In this document: piece by piece, positions 43,738-57,245 of the stretch
How the letters are laid out: each line of letters starts with the position of its first letter
Position numbering within the stretch: the first letter of the stretch is position 1
From: Archivesica marissinica
Taxonomy: Eukaryota; Mollusca; Bivalvia; Venerida; Vesicomyidae
DNA: 64,000 nt
Reading direction: 5' to 3'
Assembly: GCA_014843695.1 (NCBI GenBank)
Contig: CM026400.1
Span: 14,422,716 to 14,486,715 of the forward strand
Program-made: the position numbers and the translations under genes
Notes under the pieces: model-generated
The model's input: the letters and a program-made list of their open reading frames with translations, nothing else
Databases searched by the model: none
What the model was told of the DNA's origin: nothing

Positions 43738-44110
43738 TGCTTTACGTTCGTGTATCGTCCGTGTCCATATGAGAGACGCCTCCTGAAGAGACGAGACATT
43801 TTAAATTTTGGAGGATAGTGTAATGATAGACATACAGCCAAACAGTTGTTAGTGGTCACTTGTATTAAGCAGCCAGTTTCCAGATATGTTGCTTTATTAT
43901 ACATTTGACCTGTATTAAGCAGTCACCTGTGCTAAGCAGCCACTTTCAGTGACTCCCTTGGCTTGCTGCTTAAGACAGGTTTGACAGTAGACCCATTAGA
44001 GTTTCAACTGGTTCTTTTACACGCACGGTGTAAATCACCGACACGATACATACCCAATATATCTATGACCTTAGATTACAAGTCCAACCCGTTAGCGACT
44101 GGTCCACTAC
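43738..44110 (-). mobile_element. SINE family B carrying a TA MITE, inverted relative of 42470-42712
   Basis: SINE B pieces at 43738-43830 and 43988-44110 flank a MITE (43832-43987) at the equivalent point of the SINE. Confidence 0.8.
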
Positions 44111-44144
44111 TCATAGCAGAAACTAACATAAAGAGACATATATA

Positions 44145-44280
44145 CAGTCAAACCTGTGTTAGTGGTCACCTCTATTAAGCAGATAACCTGTATTAAGCAA
44201 CCAATTTCTAGATTCCCAATATGTTGTTTTATTATACAGTTGACCTTTATTAAGCAGCCACCTGTGACGGTCAAATATAT
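44145..44280. mobile_element. TA MITE fragment (CAGTCAAACCTG family)
   Basis: Left end ACAGTCAAACCTGTGTTAGTG to about CAGCCACCTGTG; the right end is lost. Confidence 0.75.
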
Positions 44281-44299
44281 CATGCACTTTTTTTTCTCT

Positions 44300-44520
44300 A
44301 TACAAATTTATTTTAGCTCGATTGCGAAACAAGTTCTTACAACTTATATTAATCACTCTCGAGACCTCATTCCTGATGGAATCCATCACCAAGAGGGAGA
44401 TAGAAGAGGCAACGTGGAATTTAAATACCTTGCCTAAGGGCACACTCGTAACGGCTCCAGCGGGGCTCGAACTCCGGACCTTTAGCACCTGAAGCAAACA
44501 CGCATCCACTGCTTCCACTA
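44300..44520 (-). mobile_element. SINE family A, full length
   Basis: Tail at the left, B box GGGGCTCGAACTCCGG, ending in the acceptor side GCTTCCAC. Confidence 0.88.
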
Positions 44521-44944
44521 ATAAATAACACAATTCAAGGACAGGATCGCGCGCTTTCTCTCTTAAGATAATGAGCCCAGAATTATTCTATTCAAACATT
44601 TTCCGAGCCCACAAGACGTGAGACAGCTCACAGAAACTCTTACTCCAAACTCACGCCCATGCAAACAAAGATTTCTGGATGGGTGCCTCATAATCAATTT
44701 TGTTTCTATGTTTTGGGGATTTAACGTCCCAACAACAGCCTAGGTTGTACGGCAACTATACAACTATTATTGGTGGAGGAAAGACCCCAAGATTTCACGG
44801 ACTGACACCCCGGTAGAACCACTGACCTACCACAAGCTAGCTGGATATCTTCCTCACATGAAATAATTCGACACCCCCAAAGCTTCCGACGTATTCTAGT
44901 GGAATATCACGACAATGCCCCACACAAGTGCACATGAAGGATGT

Positions 44945-47900
44945 TCTTAATCTGACAAACAGCAACATACACTAACATTCGATCTGTACGCTTGCCATTT
45001 ACGTCACTGAAACGCAACATACACTAACATTCGATCTGTACGCTTGCCATTTACATCACTGAAACGCAGCATAAACTAACATTCGATCTGTACGCTTGAC
45101 ATTTACATCACTGAAATGCAACATACACTAACATTCGATCTGTACACTTGCCATTTACATCACTGAAACGCAACATACACTAACATTCGATCTGTACGCT
45201 TGCCATTTACATCACTGAAATGCAGCATAAACTAACATTCGATCTGTACGCTTGACATTTACGTCACTGAAATGCAACATACACTAACATTCGATCTGTA
45301 CGCTTGCCATTTACATCACTGAAACAACGCAATATATACTAACATTCGATCTGTACGCTTGCCATTTACGTCACTGAAATGCAACATACACTAACATTCG
45401 ATCTGTACGCTTGCCATTTACATCACTGAAACAACGCAACATACACTAACATTCGATCTGTACACTTGCCATTTACGTCACTGAAACGCAACATACACTA
45501 ACATTCGATCTGTACGCTTGCCATTTACGTCACTGAAACGCAGCATACACTAACATTCGATCTGTACGCTTGACATTTACATCAGTGAAACGCAACATAC
45601 ACTAACATTCGATCTGTACGCTTGCTATTTACATCACTGAAACGCAACATATACTAACATTCGATCTGTACGCTTGCCATTTACGTCACTGAAACGCAGC
45701 ATACACTAACATTCGATCTGTACGCTTGCCATTTACGTCACTGAAACGCAGCATACACTAACATTCGATCTGTACGCTTGACATTTACATCATTGAAACG
45801 CAACATACACTAACATTCGATCTGTACGCTTGACATTTACATCATTGAAACGCAACATACACTAACATTCGATCTGTACGCTTGCTATTTACATCACTGA
45901 AACGCAACATATACTAACATTCGATCTGTATGCTTGCCATTTACATCACTGAAACAACGCAACATACACTAACATTCGATCTGTACACTTGCCATTTACA
46001 TCACTGAAACAACGCAACATATACTAACATTCGATCTGTACGCTTGCTATTTACCTCACTGAAACGCAACATATACTAACATTCGATCTGTACGCTTGAC
46101 ATTTACATCATTGAAACGCACCATACACTAACATTCGATCTGTACGCTTGCCATTTACATCACTGAAACGCAACATATACTAACATTCGATCTGTACGCA
46201 TGCCATTTACATCACTGAAACAACGCAACATATACTAACATTCGATCTATACGCTTGCCATTTACATCACTGAAACGCAGCATAAACTAACATTCGATCT
46301 GTACGCTTGCCATTTACATCACTGAAACGCAGCATAAACTAACATTCGATCTGTAAGCTTGCCATTTACATCACTGAAACGCAACATACACTAACATTCG
46401 ATCTGTACGCTTGCCATTTACATCACTTAAATGCAACATACACTAACATTCGATCTGTATGCTTGCCATTTACGTCACTGAAATGCAACATACACTAACA
46501 TTCGATCTGTACGCTTGCCATTTACATCACTGAAACGCAACATACACTAACATTCGATCTGTACGCTTGACATTTACATCACTGAAACGCAACATACACT
46601 AACATTCGATCTGTACGCTTGCCATTTACATCACTGAAACAATGCAACATACACTAACATTCGATCTGTACGCTTGCCATTTACATCACTGAAACGCAAC
46701 ATACACTAACATTCGATCTGTACGCTTGCCATTTACGTCACTGAAACGCAACATACACTAACATTCGATCTGTACACTTGCCATTTACGTCACTGAAACG
46801 CAACATACACTAACATTCGATCTGTACGCTTGCCATTTACGTCACTGAAACGCAACATACACTAACATTCGATCTGTACGCTTGCCATTTACGTCACTGA
46901 AACGCAACATACACTAACATTCGATCTGTACGCTTGCCATTTACGTCACTGAAACGCAACATACACTAACATTCGATCTGTACGCTTGCCATTTACATCA
47001 CTGAAACAATGCAACATACACTAACATTCGATCTGTACGCTTGCCATTTACCTCACTGAAACAATGCAACATACACTAACATTCGATCTGTACGCTTGCC
47101 ATTTACGTCACTGAAACGCAACATACACTAACATTCGATCTGTACACTTGCCATTTACGTCACTGAAACGCAACATACACTAACATTCGATCTGTACACT
47201 TGCCATTTACGTCACTGAAACGCAACATACACTAACATTCGATCTGTACGCTTGCTATTTACATCACTGAAACGCAACATACACTAACATTCGATCTGTA
47301 CGCTTGCCATTTACGTCACTGAAACGCAACATACACTAACATTCGATCTGTACGCTTGCCATTTACGTCACTGAAACGCAGCATACACTAACATTCGATC
47401 TGTACGCTTGCCATTTACATCACTGAAACGCAACATACACTAACATTCGATCTGTACGCTTGCCATTTACATCACTGAAACGCAACATACACTAACATTC
47501 GATCTGTACGCTTGCTATTTACATCACTGAAACGCAACATACACTAACATTCGATCTGTACGCTTGCCATTTACATCACTGAAACAACGCAACATACACT
47601 AACATTCGATCTGTACGCTTGCCATTTACATCACTGAAACAACGCAACATACACTAACATTCGATCTGTACGCTTGCCATTTACATCACTGAAACAAGCA
47701 ACATACACTAACATTCGATCTGTACGCTTGCCATTTACGTCACTGAAACGCAACATACACTAACATTCGATCTGTACGCTTGCCATTTACGTCACTGAAA
47801 CGCAACATACACTAACATTCGATCTGTACGCTTGCCATTTACATCACTGAAACGCAACATATACTAACATTCGATCTGTACGCTTGCCATTTACGTCACT

Positions 47901-49850
47901 GAAACGCAACATACACTAACATTCGATCTGTACGCTTGCCATTTACGTCACTGAAACGCAGCATACACTAACATTCGATCTGTACGCTTGCCATTTACAT
48001 CACTGAAACGCAACATACACTAACATTCGATCTGTACGCTTGCCATTTACATCACTGAAACGCAACATACACTAACATTCGATCTGTACGCTTGCCATTT
48101 ACATCACTGAAACGCAACATATACTAACATTCGATCTGTACGCTTGCCATTTACATCACTGAAACGCAACATACACTAACATTCGATCTGTACACTTGCC
48201 ATTTACATCACTGAAACGCAACATACACTAACATTCGATCTGTACGCTTGCCATTTACATCACTGAAACGCAACATACACTAACATTCGATCTGTACGCT
48301 TGACATTTACATCACTGAAACGCAACATACACTAACATTCGATCTGTACGCTTGCCATTTACATCACTGAAACGCAACATACACTAACATTCGATCTGTA
48401 CGCTTGCCATTTACATCACTGAAACAACGCAACATACACTAACATTCGATCTGTACGCTTGCCATTTACATCACTGAAACGCAGCATACACTAACATTCG
48501 ATCTGTACGCTTGCCATTTACATCACTGAAACGCAACATACACTAACATTCGATCTGTACGCTTGCCATTTACATCACTGAAACGCAACATACACTAACA
48601 TTCGATCTGTACGCTTGCCATTTACATCACTTAAATGCAACATACACTAACATTCGATCTGTACGCTTGCCATTTACATCACTGAAACGCAACATACACT
48701 AACATTCGATCTGTACGCTTGACATTTACATCACTGAAACGCAACATACACTAACATTCGATCTGTACGCTTGACATTTACATCACTGAAAGGCAACATA
48801 CACTAACATTCGATCTGTACGCTTGCCATTTACATCACTGAAACAATGCAACATACACTAACATTCGATCTGTACGCTTGCCATTTACATCACTGAAACA
48901 ATGCAACATACACTAACATTCGATCTGTACGCTTGCCATTTACTTCACTGAAACGCAACATACACTAACATTCGATCTGTACGCTTGCCATTTACGTCAC
49001 TGAAACGCAACATACACTAACATTCGATCTGTACACTTGCCATTTACGTCACTGAAACGCAACATACACTAACATTCGATCTGTACGCTTGCCATTTACG
49101 TCAATGAAACGCAACATACACTAACATTCGATCTGTACGCTTGCCATTTACGTCACTGAAACACAACATACACTAACATTCGATCTGTACGCTTGCCATT
49201 TACGTCACTGAAACGCAACATACACTAACATTCGATCTGTACGCTTGCCATTTACATCACTGAAACGCAACATACACTAACATTCGATCTGTACGCTTGC
49301 CATTTACCTCACTGAAACGCAACATACACTAACATTCGATCTGTACGCTTGCCATTTACGTCACTGAAACGCAACATACACTAACATTCGATCTGTACAC
49401 TTGCCATTTACGTCACTGAAACGCAACATACACTAACATTCGATCTGTACGCTTGCCATTTACGTCACTGAAACGCAACATACACTAACATTCGATCTGT
49501 ACGCTTGCTATTTACATCACTGAAACAACGCAACATACACTAACATTCGATCTGTACGCTTGCCATTTACGTCACTGAAACGCAACATACACTAACATTC
49601 GATCTGTACACTTGCCATTTACGTCACTTAAACGCAACATACACTAACATTCGATCTGTACACTTGCCATTTACGTCACTGAAACGCAACATACACCAAC
49701 ATTCGATCTGTACGCTTGCTATTTACGTCACTGAAACAACGCAACATACACTAACATTCGATCTGTACGCTTGCCATTTACGTCACTGAAACGCAACATA
49801 CACTAACATTCGATCTGTACGCTTGCCATTTACATCACTGAAACGCAACA
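44945..49850. repeat. 52-bp satellite, about 94 units (4.9 kb)
   Basis: Unit CGCAACATACACTAACATTC + GATCTGTACGCTTGCCATTT + ACATCACTGAAA. Alternatives: ACATCACT or ACGTCACT, CGCTTG or CACTTG, and a 3-bp longer junction GAAACAACGC. Largest satellite in the window. Confidence 0.97.
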
Positions 49851-49854
49851 TAAA

Positions 49855-51290
49855 AACAAAAATGCATAAAATACAATTGTTTATTTTCAAATGATTTTCC
49901 ATCTCTAATAACATTATACACGTGTCCTGAATAAATACTACCAAACAAGCTAACATGGTGTCGTTTACCATACATTAACAGAAGCAAGTTTGGTGAAATT
50001 TTCGGGAGCATATATTACTGTAGAGTGGGTATTATTTCCGCCAACATTTCCGTCCGATCATAGCATCAGTTTTGGCAGTTATAGATATAGCAACAAGACG
50101 TGATCATATGTCATATTCACTACACCGTTTCCGGAAATATATGTTACGATGCGCGAATTCTTATATACGCGAAAAAGGTAGCCGGCTCTAAAATCACGAA
50201 AATAAATGCGACGTGAATAATATACAATCTACAGTACTTTGAATAATTATAACTTCTTGCAATGTTGCAATTCTGATTGGCTAATTGAGCCCATGTGATC
50301 GCTGTTCATAACTGGATGAACCACAACATAATTCTATTCTCCTACGTAACCATGGCGATTGTTTATGCGCGACTGTGTAAATAGACACTTCCGACACCAT
50401 AGAAACGTGTACAGCCTATGGTGTGGAAATGTTCAAGAATCAAAATGGCAACTTGGTTTTGTAATTTGTAAAATGTTATAAATAGAACAATTGAATGTTC
50501 CCTTTTCTGCGTTTCTTCGAGGTATGAATGTCTGGTTTTTACACATAATCTCTTCATAAAAACCATTGGTCAAATTATGTGTAAAAAAACCTGACAATTC
50601 ATACCTCGATGAAATGCAGAAAGATGTCTTTTACATAATTCAAAGTTTGTACAAAAGTCAAAATTAGTGTATAGACAGCTACTCTTATTTCATCTATTTT
50701 ATCATTCAGGAACAAATTTTGCTCTGAATTATAAAATTTAAACTGAAAAATGATGAATATTTTCCAGTAAGCCACATTAAACTAACTGCTACACGTATAC
50801 TAAACGTAAATACGCATTCTGAGAAATAGCACAAGGTCACTGTTCTTACATATCCAGGAAATAAATGTTCATATTTATATAAAACTGTTATATAGGTCGA
50901 TGAATCGTGCTCCGCTACAACAAAGTTCCGTTACTGAAACAATACTCTGCTAACATAACAGTTATGTTGCAATTACAACAATGTTCCGTTACAAGAAAAG
51001 CAAAATTCTGTTTCCATGACAACAATACACTATTACAATAATAGAGCAGTTCAGTTAATACTTTAATTCTATTACTGCAACAACAATGTTATGTTACACT
51101 ACGACGGCTAAGTTACCATAGCAACAAAGTTCAGATGCCATAAAGGCCAAATTATGGTACTGCAATAACATTTTCTGTTACCATAACAGCAATTTTGCAT
51201 TACTGCAACAACAATGTTATGTTACGTTACCATAGCAACAAAGTTTAGATACAATAAAGGCCAAATTCCATTACCGTAATAACTTATGTT
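49855..51290. other. no gene recognised; long hairpin inside
   Basis: AT-rich. 50,510-50,620 forms a hairpin: CGAGGTATGAATGTCTGGTT ... AACCTGACAATTCATACCTCG with outer arms TTTCTGCGTTT/AAATGCAGAAA. 50,900-51,270 has irregular ACAACAATGTT-type repeats. Confidence 0.5.
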
Positions 51291-51295
51291 ATATT

Positions 51296-51546
51296 TCTGG
51301 TTTTACGCCTGCATCAGCACCATTTTGGGCTATATCGCCGACGGGCAGTTGACTTAACAACACCTTTCCTGGGCAGGCTCCAGCGGTTAACCAGTACTTG
51401 GGTGCACCAACCTCTGTATGAAACTGCCAACTTTTTCATATAAATGAGACACGGTCTGAGCGGGGCTCGAACCCGTGACCATCAGTGATGATAGGTTACA
51501 GTGGTATACAAAGTCAGCGACCTTAACCACTCGACCACGGAGGCGG
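51296..51546 (-). mobile_element. SINE family C, full length
   Basis: Starts TTTACGCCTGCATCAGCACC and ends at the tRNA head CGACCACGGAGGC. Confidence 0.87.
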
Positions 51547-51549
51547 ACA

Positions 51550-52110
51550 TGAGAAAAACATGCAGCCAGTCTGTGACTCAAACCTGGGGCATCAATACAA
51601 ACATTTTGTTTTCGATCGATACACAAAATGAAAAAGCAAATTATAGTATAGCTAAAAAAATGGAATGTCTACCAAAGTTTGTAATTGGGAGCAACAGATT
51701 GACAAAGCAATCGCGCAATGTAAATGGAAAATTGGAACTGTGGCAATACGTGAACAAGCAGCAGGGTTCCCTCTGTCTGAATGTTTGTCTGCGTCACTTC
51801 TGTCGCCAATTGAAAAACACTGGAGCCAATTAAAAGCCATATAGTTCACAAATAAATATTTGAAGCCATATATTCAACAAAACATGTGTCCAACAGCGGG
51901 AACCCTGAAGCAGTGAAAGTAAAAACAAGGCGAATATGTTGGACATACGTACATGCAATGAATGTACGGTAATGATGACTGATAAGCAATGAAATGAACA
52001 GTTATGAAATTCATTTGTAGGAGTGTGATCCATAAGTATTATTATTTCTTTTCATTTTCATCCCATTTACTAGTACTAATTTTCCATATCTTCCAATTCA
52101 GTTCACAACC
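51550..52110. other. no gene recognised
   Basis: A 110-codon plus-strand frame (51501-51833) starts in the SINE and shows no recognisable domain. Confidence 0.35.
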
Positions 52111-52117
52111 AATTAGC

Positions 52118-52363
52118 CTCCGTGGTCGAGTGGTTACGGTCGCTGACTTGTATACCACTGTAACCTATCATCACTGATGGTCACGGGTTCGAGCCCCGCT
52201 CACGCCGTGTCTCATTTATATGAAAAAGTTGGCAGTTTCTTACGGAGGTTGGTGCACCCAAGTACCGGTTAACAGCTGGAGCCTACCCAGGAAAGGTGGT
52301 TAAGTAAACTGCCCGCCAGAGATATAGCCCAAAATGGTGCTGATACAGGCGTAAAACCAGAAA
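52118..52363 (+). mobile_element. SINE family C, full length
   Basis: Head GCCTCCGTGGTCGAGTGGTTA to the tail TGCTGATACAGGCGTAAAACC. Confidence 0.88.
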
Positions 52364-52462
52364 TCTTACAAAATAACATAACTTTCCAACAAGCGTAGTA
52401 AAAAAACAGTAAAAATGAAATGTCACTTAAGACTCGCTATGTATTATTCTTAAACATCACAT

Positions 52463-54059
52463 GCTGGTATAGAGGATAGTACTAGGAGAGATGCAAACCC
52501 CTGCGCTGGTATAGAGGATAGTACTAGGAGAGATGCAAGCCCCTGCGCTGGTATAGAGGATAGCACTCGTAGAGATGCAAACCGCTGCGCTGGTATAGAG
52601 GATAGCACTAGGAGAGATGCAAACACACACGCTGGTATAGAGGATAGCACTCGTAGAGATGCAAACCCCTGCGCTGGTATAGAGGATAGCACTAGGAGAG
52701 ATGCAAACCCCCGTGCTGGTATAAAGGATAGCACTAGGAGAGATGCAAACACACACGCTGGTATAGAGGATAGCACTCATAGAGATGCAAACCCCTGCGC
52801 TGGTATAGAGGATAGCACTAGGAGAGATGCAAACACACACGCTGGTATAGAGGATAGCACTCGGAGAGATACAAACCCCTGCGCTGGTATAGAGGATAGC
52901 ACTCGGAGAGATGCAAACCCCTGCGCTGGTATAGAGGATAGCACTCAGAGAGATGCAAACCCCTTCGCTGGTATAGAGGATAGCACTAGGAGAGATGCAA
53001 ACCCCTTACGTTGGTACAGAGGATAGCACTAGGAGAGATGCAAACCCCTGCGATGGTATAGAGGATAGCTCTAGGAGAGATGCAAACCCCCGTGCTGGTA
53101 TAGAGGATAGCACTCAGAGAGATGCAAACCCCTGCGCTGGTATAGAGGATAGCACTAGGAGAGATGCAAACCCCCGCGCTGGTATAGAGGATAGCTCTAG
53201 GAGAGATGCAAACCCCTTCGCTGGTATAGAGGATAGCACTAGGAGAGATGCAAACCCCTGCGCTGGTATAGAGGATAGCACTAGGAGAGATGCAAACCCC
53301 AGCGCTGGTATAGAGGATAGCACTAGGAGAGATGCAAACCCCTTCGCTGGTATAGAGGATAGCACTAGGAGAGATGCAAACCCCTTCGCTGGTATAGAGG
53401 ATAGCACTAGGAGAGATGCAAACCCCTTCGCTGGTATAGAGGATAGCACTAGGAGAGATGCAAACCCCTGCGCTAGTATAGAGGATAGCACTCGGAGAGA
53501 TGCAAACCCCTTCGCTGGTATAGAGGATAGCACTAGGAGAGATGCAAACCCCACGCTGGTATAGAGGATAGCACAGAGATGCAAACCCCTGCGCTGGTAT
53601 AGAGGACAGCACTCAGAGAGATGCAAGCCCCTTACGCTGGTATAGAGGATGGCACTAGGAGAGATGCAAACCCCTGCATTGGTATAGAGGATAGCACTAG
53701 GAGAGATGCAAACCCCTTACGCTGGTATAGAGGATAGCACTCGGAGAGATGCAAACCCCTTACGCTGGTATAGAGGATAACACTCGGGAGAGATGCAAAC
53801 CCCTGCATTGGTATAGAGGATAGCACTAGGAGAGATGCAAACCCTTACGCTGGTATAGAGGATAGCACTCGGAGAGATGCAAACCCTTACGCTGGTATAG
53901 AGGATAACACTCGGGAGAGATGCAAACCCCTGCATTGGTATAGAGGATAGCACTAGGAGATATGCAAACCCTTACGCTGGTATAGAGGATAGCACTCGGA
54001 GAGATGCAAACCCCTTACGCTGGCATAGAGGATAACACTCGGGAGAGATGCAAACCCCT
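52463..54059. repeat. 42-bp satellite, left block, about 38 units
   Basis: Unit GCTGGTATAGAGGATAGCAC + TAGGAGAGATGCAAACCCCTGC. The period is 14 codons, giving stop-free frames on both strands. Interrupted at 54060 by an inverted-repeat element; the rest is at 55055-55593. Confidence 0.95.
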
Positions 54060-55054
54060 CAGGGCTCGACAAATCCTATTGCCCGACGCCCGGGGCAAGT
54101 CAAAACAATGTTCGGGCAAGTGGCCGTCAACCAGAGTTTAGTCCCGGGCAAGTCAAAATGCTATGGATGTGATTATCGGACAAGTGTCGAATAAACATAT
54201 CAATTAACAGAATAAACAACTAATCAACTGTTTCTTGTCATGATTGGTCCCTATTATCGATTGTAAACCCTGCAGACTACATGCTGTGAATGACAGGTAT
54301 CGCCCCAAACATTTAACCAATCGAGGCTCTCGTTACGCTTCAATTGTTTTATTTGCACTTATCAAATTAGTCCTATTAAATAGACACCGCGCTTTTAACA
54401 TCCGGGCGCTTTCTTAATTTCTACAATTTGCAGTCGCCGGCGAAATATCAAAGAATCTGTCAATGCCTTGCTTATATACTTGTTAATTACACATTAGTCG
54501 TAGCAAGGACATTATCCACGAGTACATACACAGTAAGTACATGTTTTCTACACCTATGGTGTTGATTAATCTCGGAAGACAGGCCGATTTCATTGATGCA
54601 TTGTAAATGGGTAAGTAACTAAGTTATAATTGACAAAATTAAAGTTAGAACTCGGGTAATTATCAGATTACAAATGTATACAAATTGTTTTATAATTAAG
54701 CCCCAAATCCCCTGTTATCATTCAAATGCACGTTCAATTACAATAAGTTTGCTAAAATTCTTCAACTCCAATGAAAATGAAAGTAATAGTAAAAAAAACA
54801 GAAACTAGATTTAAAATGTGTGCCTACTTCCAAGAAAGTGAAACTCACTGAGGGTAAAAAGGATATTAAATATGATTCAAAACACGAAAGGACATTTCAT
54901 TATATACTATGATGATGGTATTCATAGACTTAACTAGTGTAAGCCATCATTCGACATTTATAATGGGGCAAGTCAAATTCACATTGGGGCAAGTCAGTTT
55001 GCCAGTGTCACTTGTCCCGGGCAAGTCAGTTTGAAAAGAATTTGTCGAGCCCTG
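54060..55054. mobile_element. CAGGGCTCGACAAAT inverted-repeat element (995 bp)
   Basis: Ends CAGGGCTCGACAAAT and ATTTGTCGAGCCCTG are perfect inverses. GGGCAAGTCA motifs recur under both ends. CCCCT occurs on both sides where the uninterrupted satellite has it once, so an apparent 5-bp target duplication. No transposase frame; hAT-like ends but not the usual 8 bp. Confidence 0.85.
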
Positions 55055-55593
55055 CCCCTGCATTGGTATAGAGGATAGCACTAGGAGAGATGCAAACCCC
55101 AGCGCTGGTATAGAGGATAGCACTCGGAGAGATGCAAACCGCTGCGCTGGTATAGAGGGTAGCACTCGGAGAGATGCAAACCCCTGCGCTGGTATAGAGG
55201 ATAGCACTCGGAGAGATGCAAACCCCTTTGCTGGTATAGAGGATAGCACTAGGAGAGATGCAAACCCCTGCGCTGGTATAGAGGATAGCACTAGGAGAGA
55301 TGCAAACCCCTGCGCTGGTATAGAGGATAGCACTAGGAGAGATGCAAACCCCTGAGCTGGTATAGAGGATAGCACTAGGAGAGATGCAAACCCCCTGCGC
55401 TGGTATAGAGGATAGCACTCGTAGAGATGTAAACCCCCACGCTGGTATAGAGGATAGCACTCGGAGAGATGCAAACCCCATCGCTGGTATAGAGGATAGC
55501 ACTCGGAGAGATGCAAACCCCATCGCTGGTATAGAGGATAGCACTCGGAGAGATGCAAACCCCTTCGCTGGTATAGAGGATAGCACTCGGAGA
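55055..55593. repeat. 42-bp satellite, right block, about 13 units
   Basis: Continuation of 52463-54059 after the element insertion. Confidence 0.95.
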
Positions 55594-55802
55594 GATAGAC
55601 CAATTTTATTTTTCAAGAATTTTACCAAAATTCAGAGTCCAGGCCTCGAGGTTATAAAACTTTTCTCCTATCTCAAACTTCTGATTGGTTCAGCTGGCAG
55701 TAAAACTCAGAATCAACCAATCAAATCATTTGAGCTCCTGTTTGAGAAGTGTTATAACCTCAGGCACTGGTTTATAAACAAAGCTACCAAGATCCTACCA
55801 TC

Positions 55803-56093
55803 CACAGACAGATATATAGTCCAGTGGTAACACGCTGGACTGGTAATCCAGGGATCGCAGGTTCAATGCCCCATCTGACCCTAATAAAATTAACAGTCTT
55901 TCAGATGGGACGTTAAACCGAGGTCTCGTGTCGGTGCTTTACACCATGCACGTAAAAGAACCAGAGACTTTGGAATGGGTCTCTCTCTGTATCATTGCAC
56001 TATCCTCCAAAAATCTAAAATGACTAATCTCTTCAGGAGGCGCCGCTCATATGGACAACAGGTAGCGACGATAAATAAACGTAAGACACACAC
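55803..56093 (+). mobile_element. SINE family B, full length
   Basis: Head CAGACAGATATATAGTCCAGTGG to ACGATAAATAAACGTAAGACAC. Confidence 0.88.
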
Positions 56094-56147
56094 TCCTACC
56101 ATCCTTTCACTTCCTAGAATTACATTGAGGCATAGATAACGGTGTAT

Positions 56148-56672
56148 GTTCGGGTTTTACGCCTGCATCAGCACCATTTTGGGGTATATCGCCGGCGGCA
56201 GTTTAACCTAACAACACCTTTCCTGGGCAGGCTCCAGTTAACCAGTACTTGGGTGCACCAACCTCCGTAAGATTTATGTTATATTTCGGGTTTTACGCCT
56301 GCATCAGCACCATTTTGGGGTATATCGCCGGCGGCAGTTTAACCTAACAACACCTTTCCTGGGCAGGCTCCAGCTGTTAACCAGTACTTGGGTGCACCAA
56401 CTTCCGTAAGATTTATGTTATATTTCGGGTTTTACGCCTGCATCAGCACCATTTTGGGGTATATCGCCGGCGGCAGTTTAACCTAACAACACCTTTCCTG
56501 GGCAGGCTCCAGTTGTTAACCAGTACTTGGGTGCACCAACTTCCGTAAGAAACTGCCAATTTTTTCATATAGATGAAATGCGGCCAGAGCGGCAATCTAA
56601 CCCTTCACCATCAGTGATGATAGGTTACAGTGGTATACAAGTCAGCGACCGTAACCACTCAACCACGGAATA
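56148..56672 (-). mobile_element. SINE family C with tail triplicated
   Basis: The 3' body (CGGGTTTTACGCCTGCATCA ... CACCAACYTCCGTAAGA) is present three times in tandem (period about 130 bp). One tRNA head follows, ending CAACCACGG. Confidence 0.87.
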
Positions 56673-56797
56673 GACAACATGACACCAACTTCACAGTAAC
56701 ATGCAGAGATCTAAGCTATCAATACTGGCGCATGAATGTAATTAAATGAATATTATAAAGATGGATCTTCATGTATATGTATCTTCAGAAAAATTGT

Positions 56798-57100
56798 TAC
56801 AGACGGATCTGTAGTCCAGTGGTAACACGCTGGACTGGTAATCCAGGGATCGCAGGTTCGATCCCCCGTCTGACCCTAATAAAATTAACAGTCTTTCAGA
56901 TGGGACATTAAACCGAGTTCTTGTGTCAGTGCTGTACACCGTGAATGTAAAAGAACCAGAGGAGACTCTGGAATGGGGACTGTCTGTATCATTGCACTAT
57001 CCTCCAAAAATCTAAAATGACTAAATCTCTTCAGGAGGCGTCGCTCATATGGGCAACATATGAGCGACTCATAGCAACGATAAATAAATGTAAAACACAC
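56798..57100 (+). mobile_element. SINE family B, best-preserved head
   Basis: CAGACGGATCTGTAGTCCAG ... CGATCCCCCGTCTGACC forms a complete cloverleaf with GGT anticodon. Near the tail CATATGAGCGACTC is partly repeated. Confidence 0.9.
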
Positions 57101-57245
57101 ACATTGTTAAAAAAATAACATCACGCTATAACTTAATGATGATTTCATCTGTATTATCTCGAAAAACATTGGTGGTATTGTTTGCTTTTTGGTCAGTTAT
57201 TTATTCAAGTGATAACATTGTATTTACATTACATTTTTACATACA

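Noticed and set aside
52450..55830. Several 100-218-codon frames (LSSIPAQGFASL, ISPSAILYTS types)
   Set aside because: Translations of the 42-bp satellite in different frames and strands, broken by the inserted element.
56798..56872. True tRNA-Thr gene
   Set aside because: The cloverleaf is good, but the same head with the same 220-bp body occurs about 16 times in the window, so it is a SINE head.
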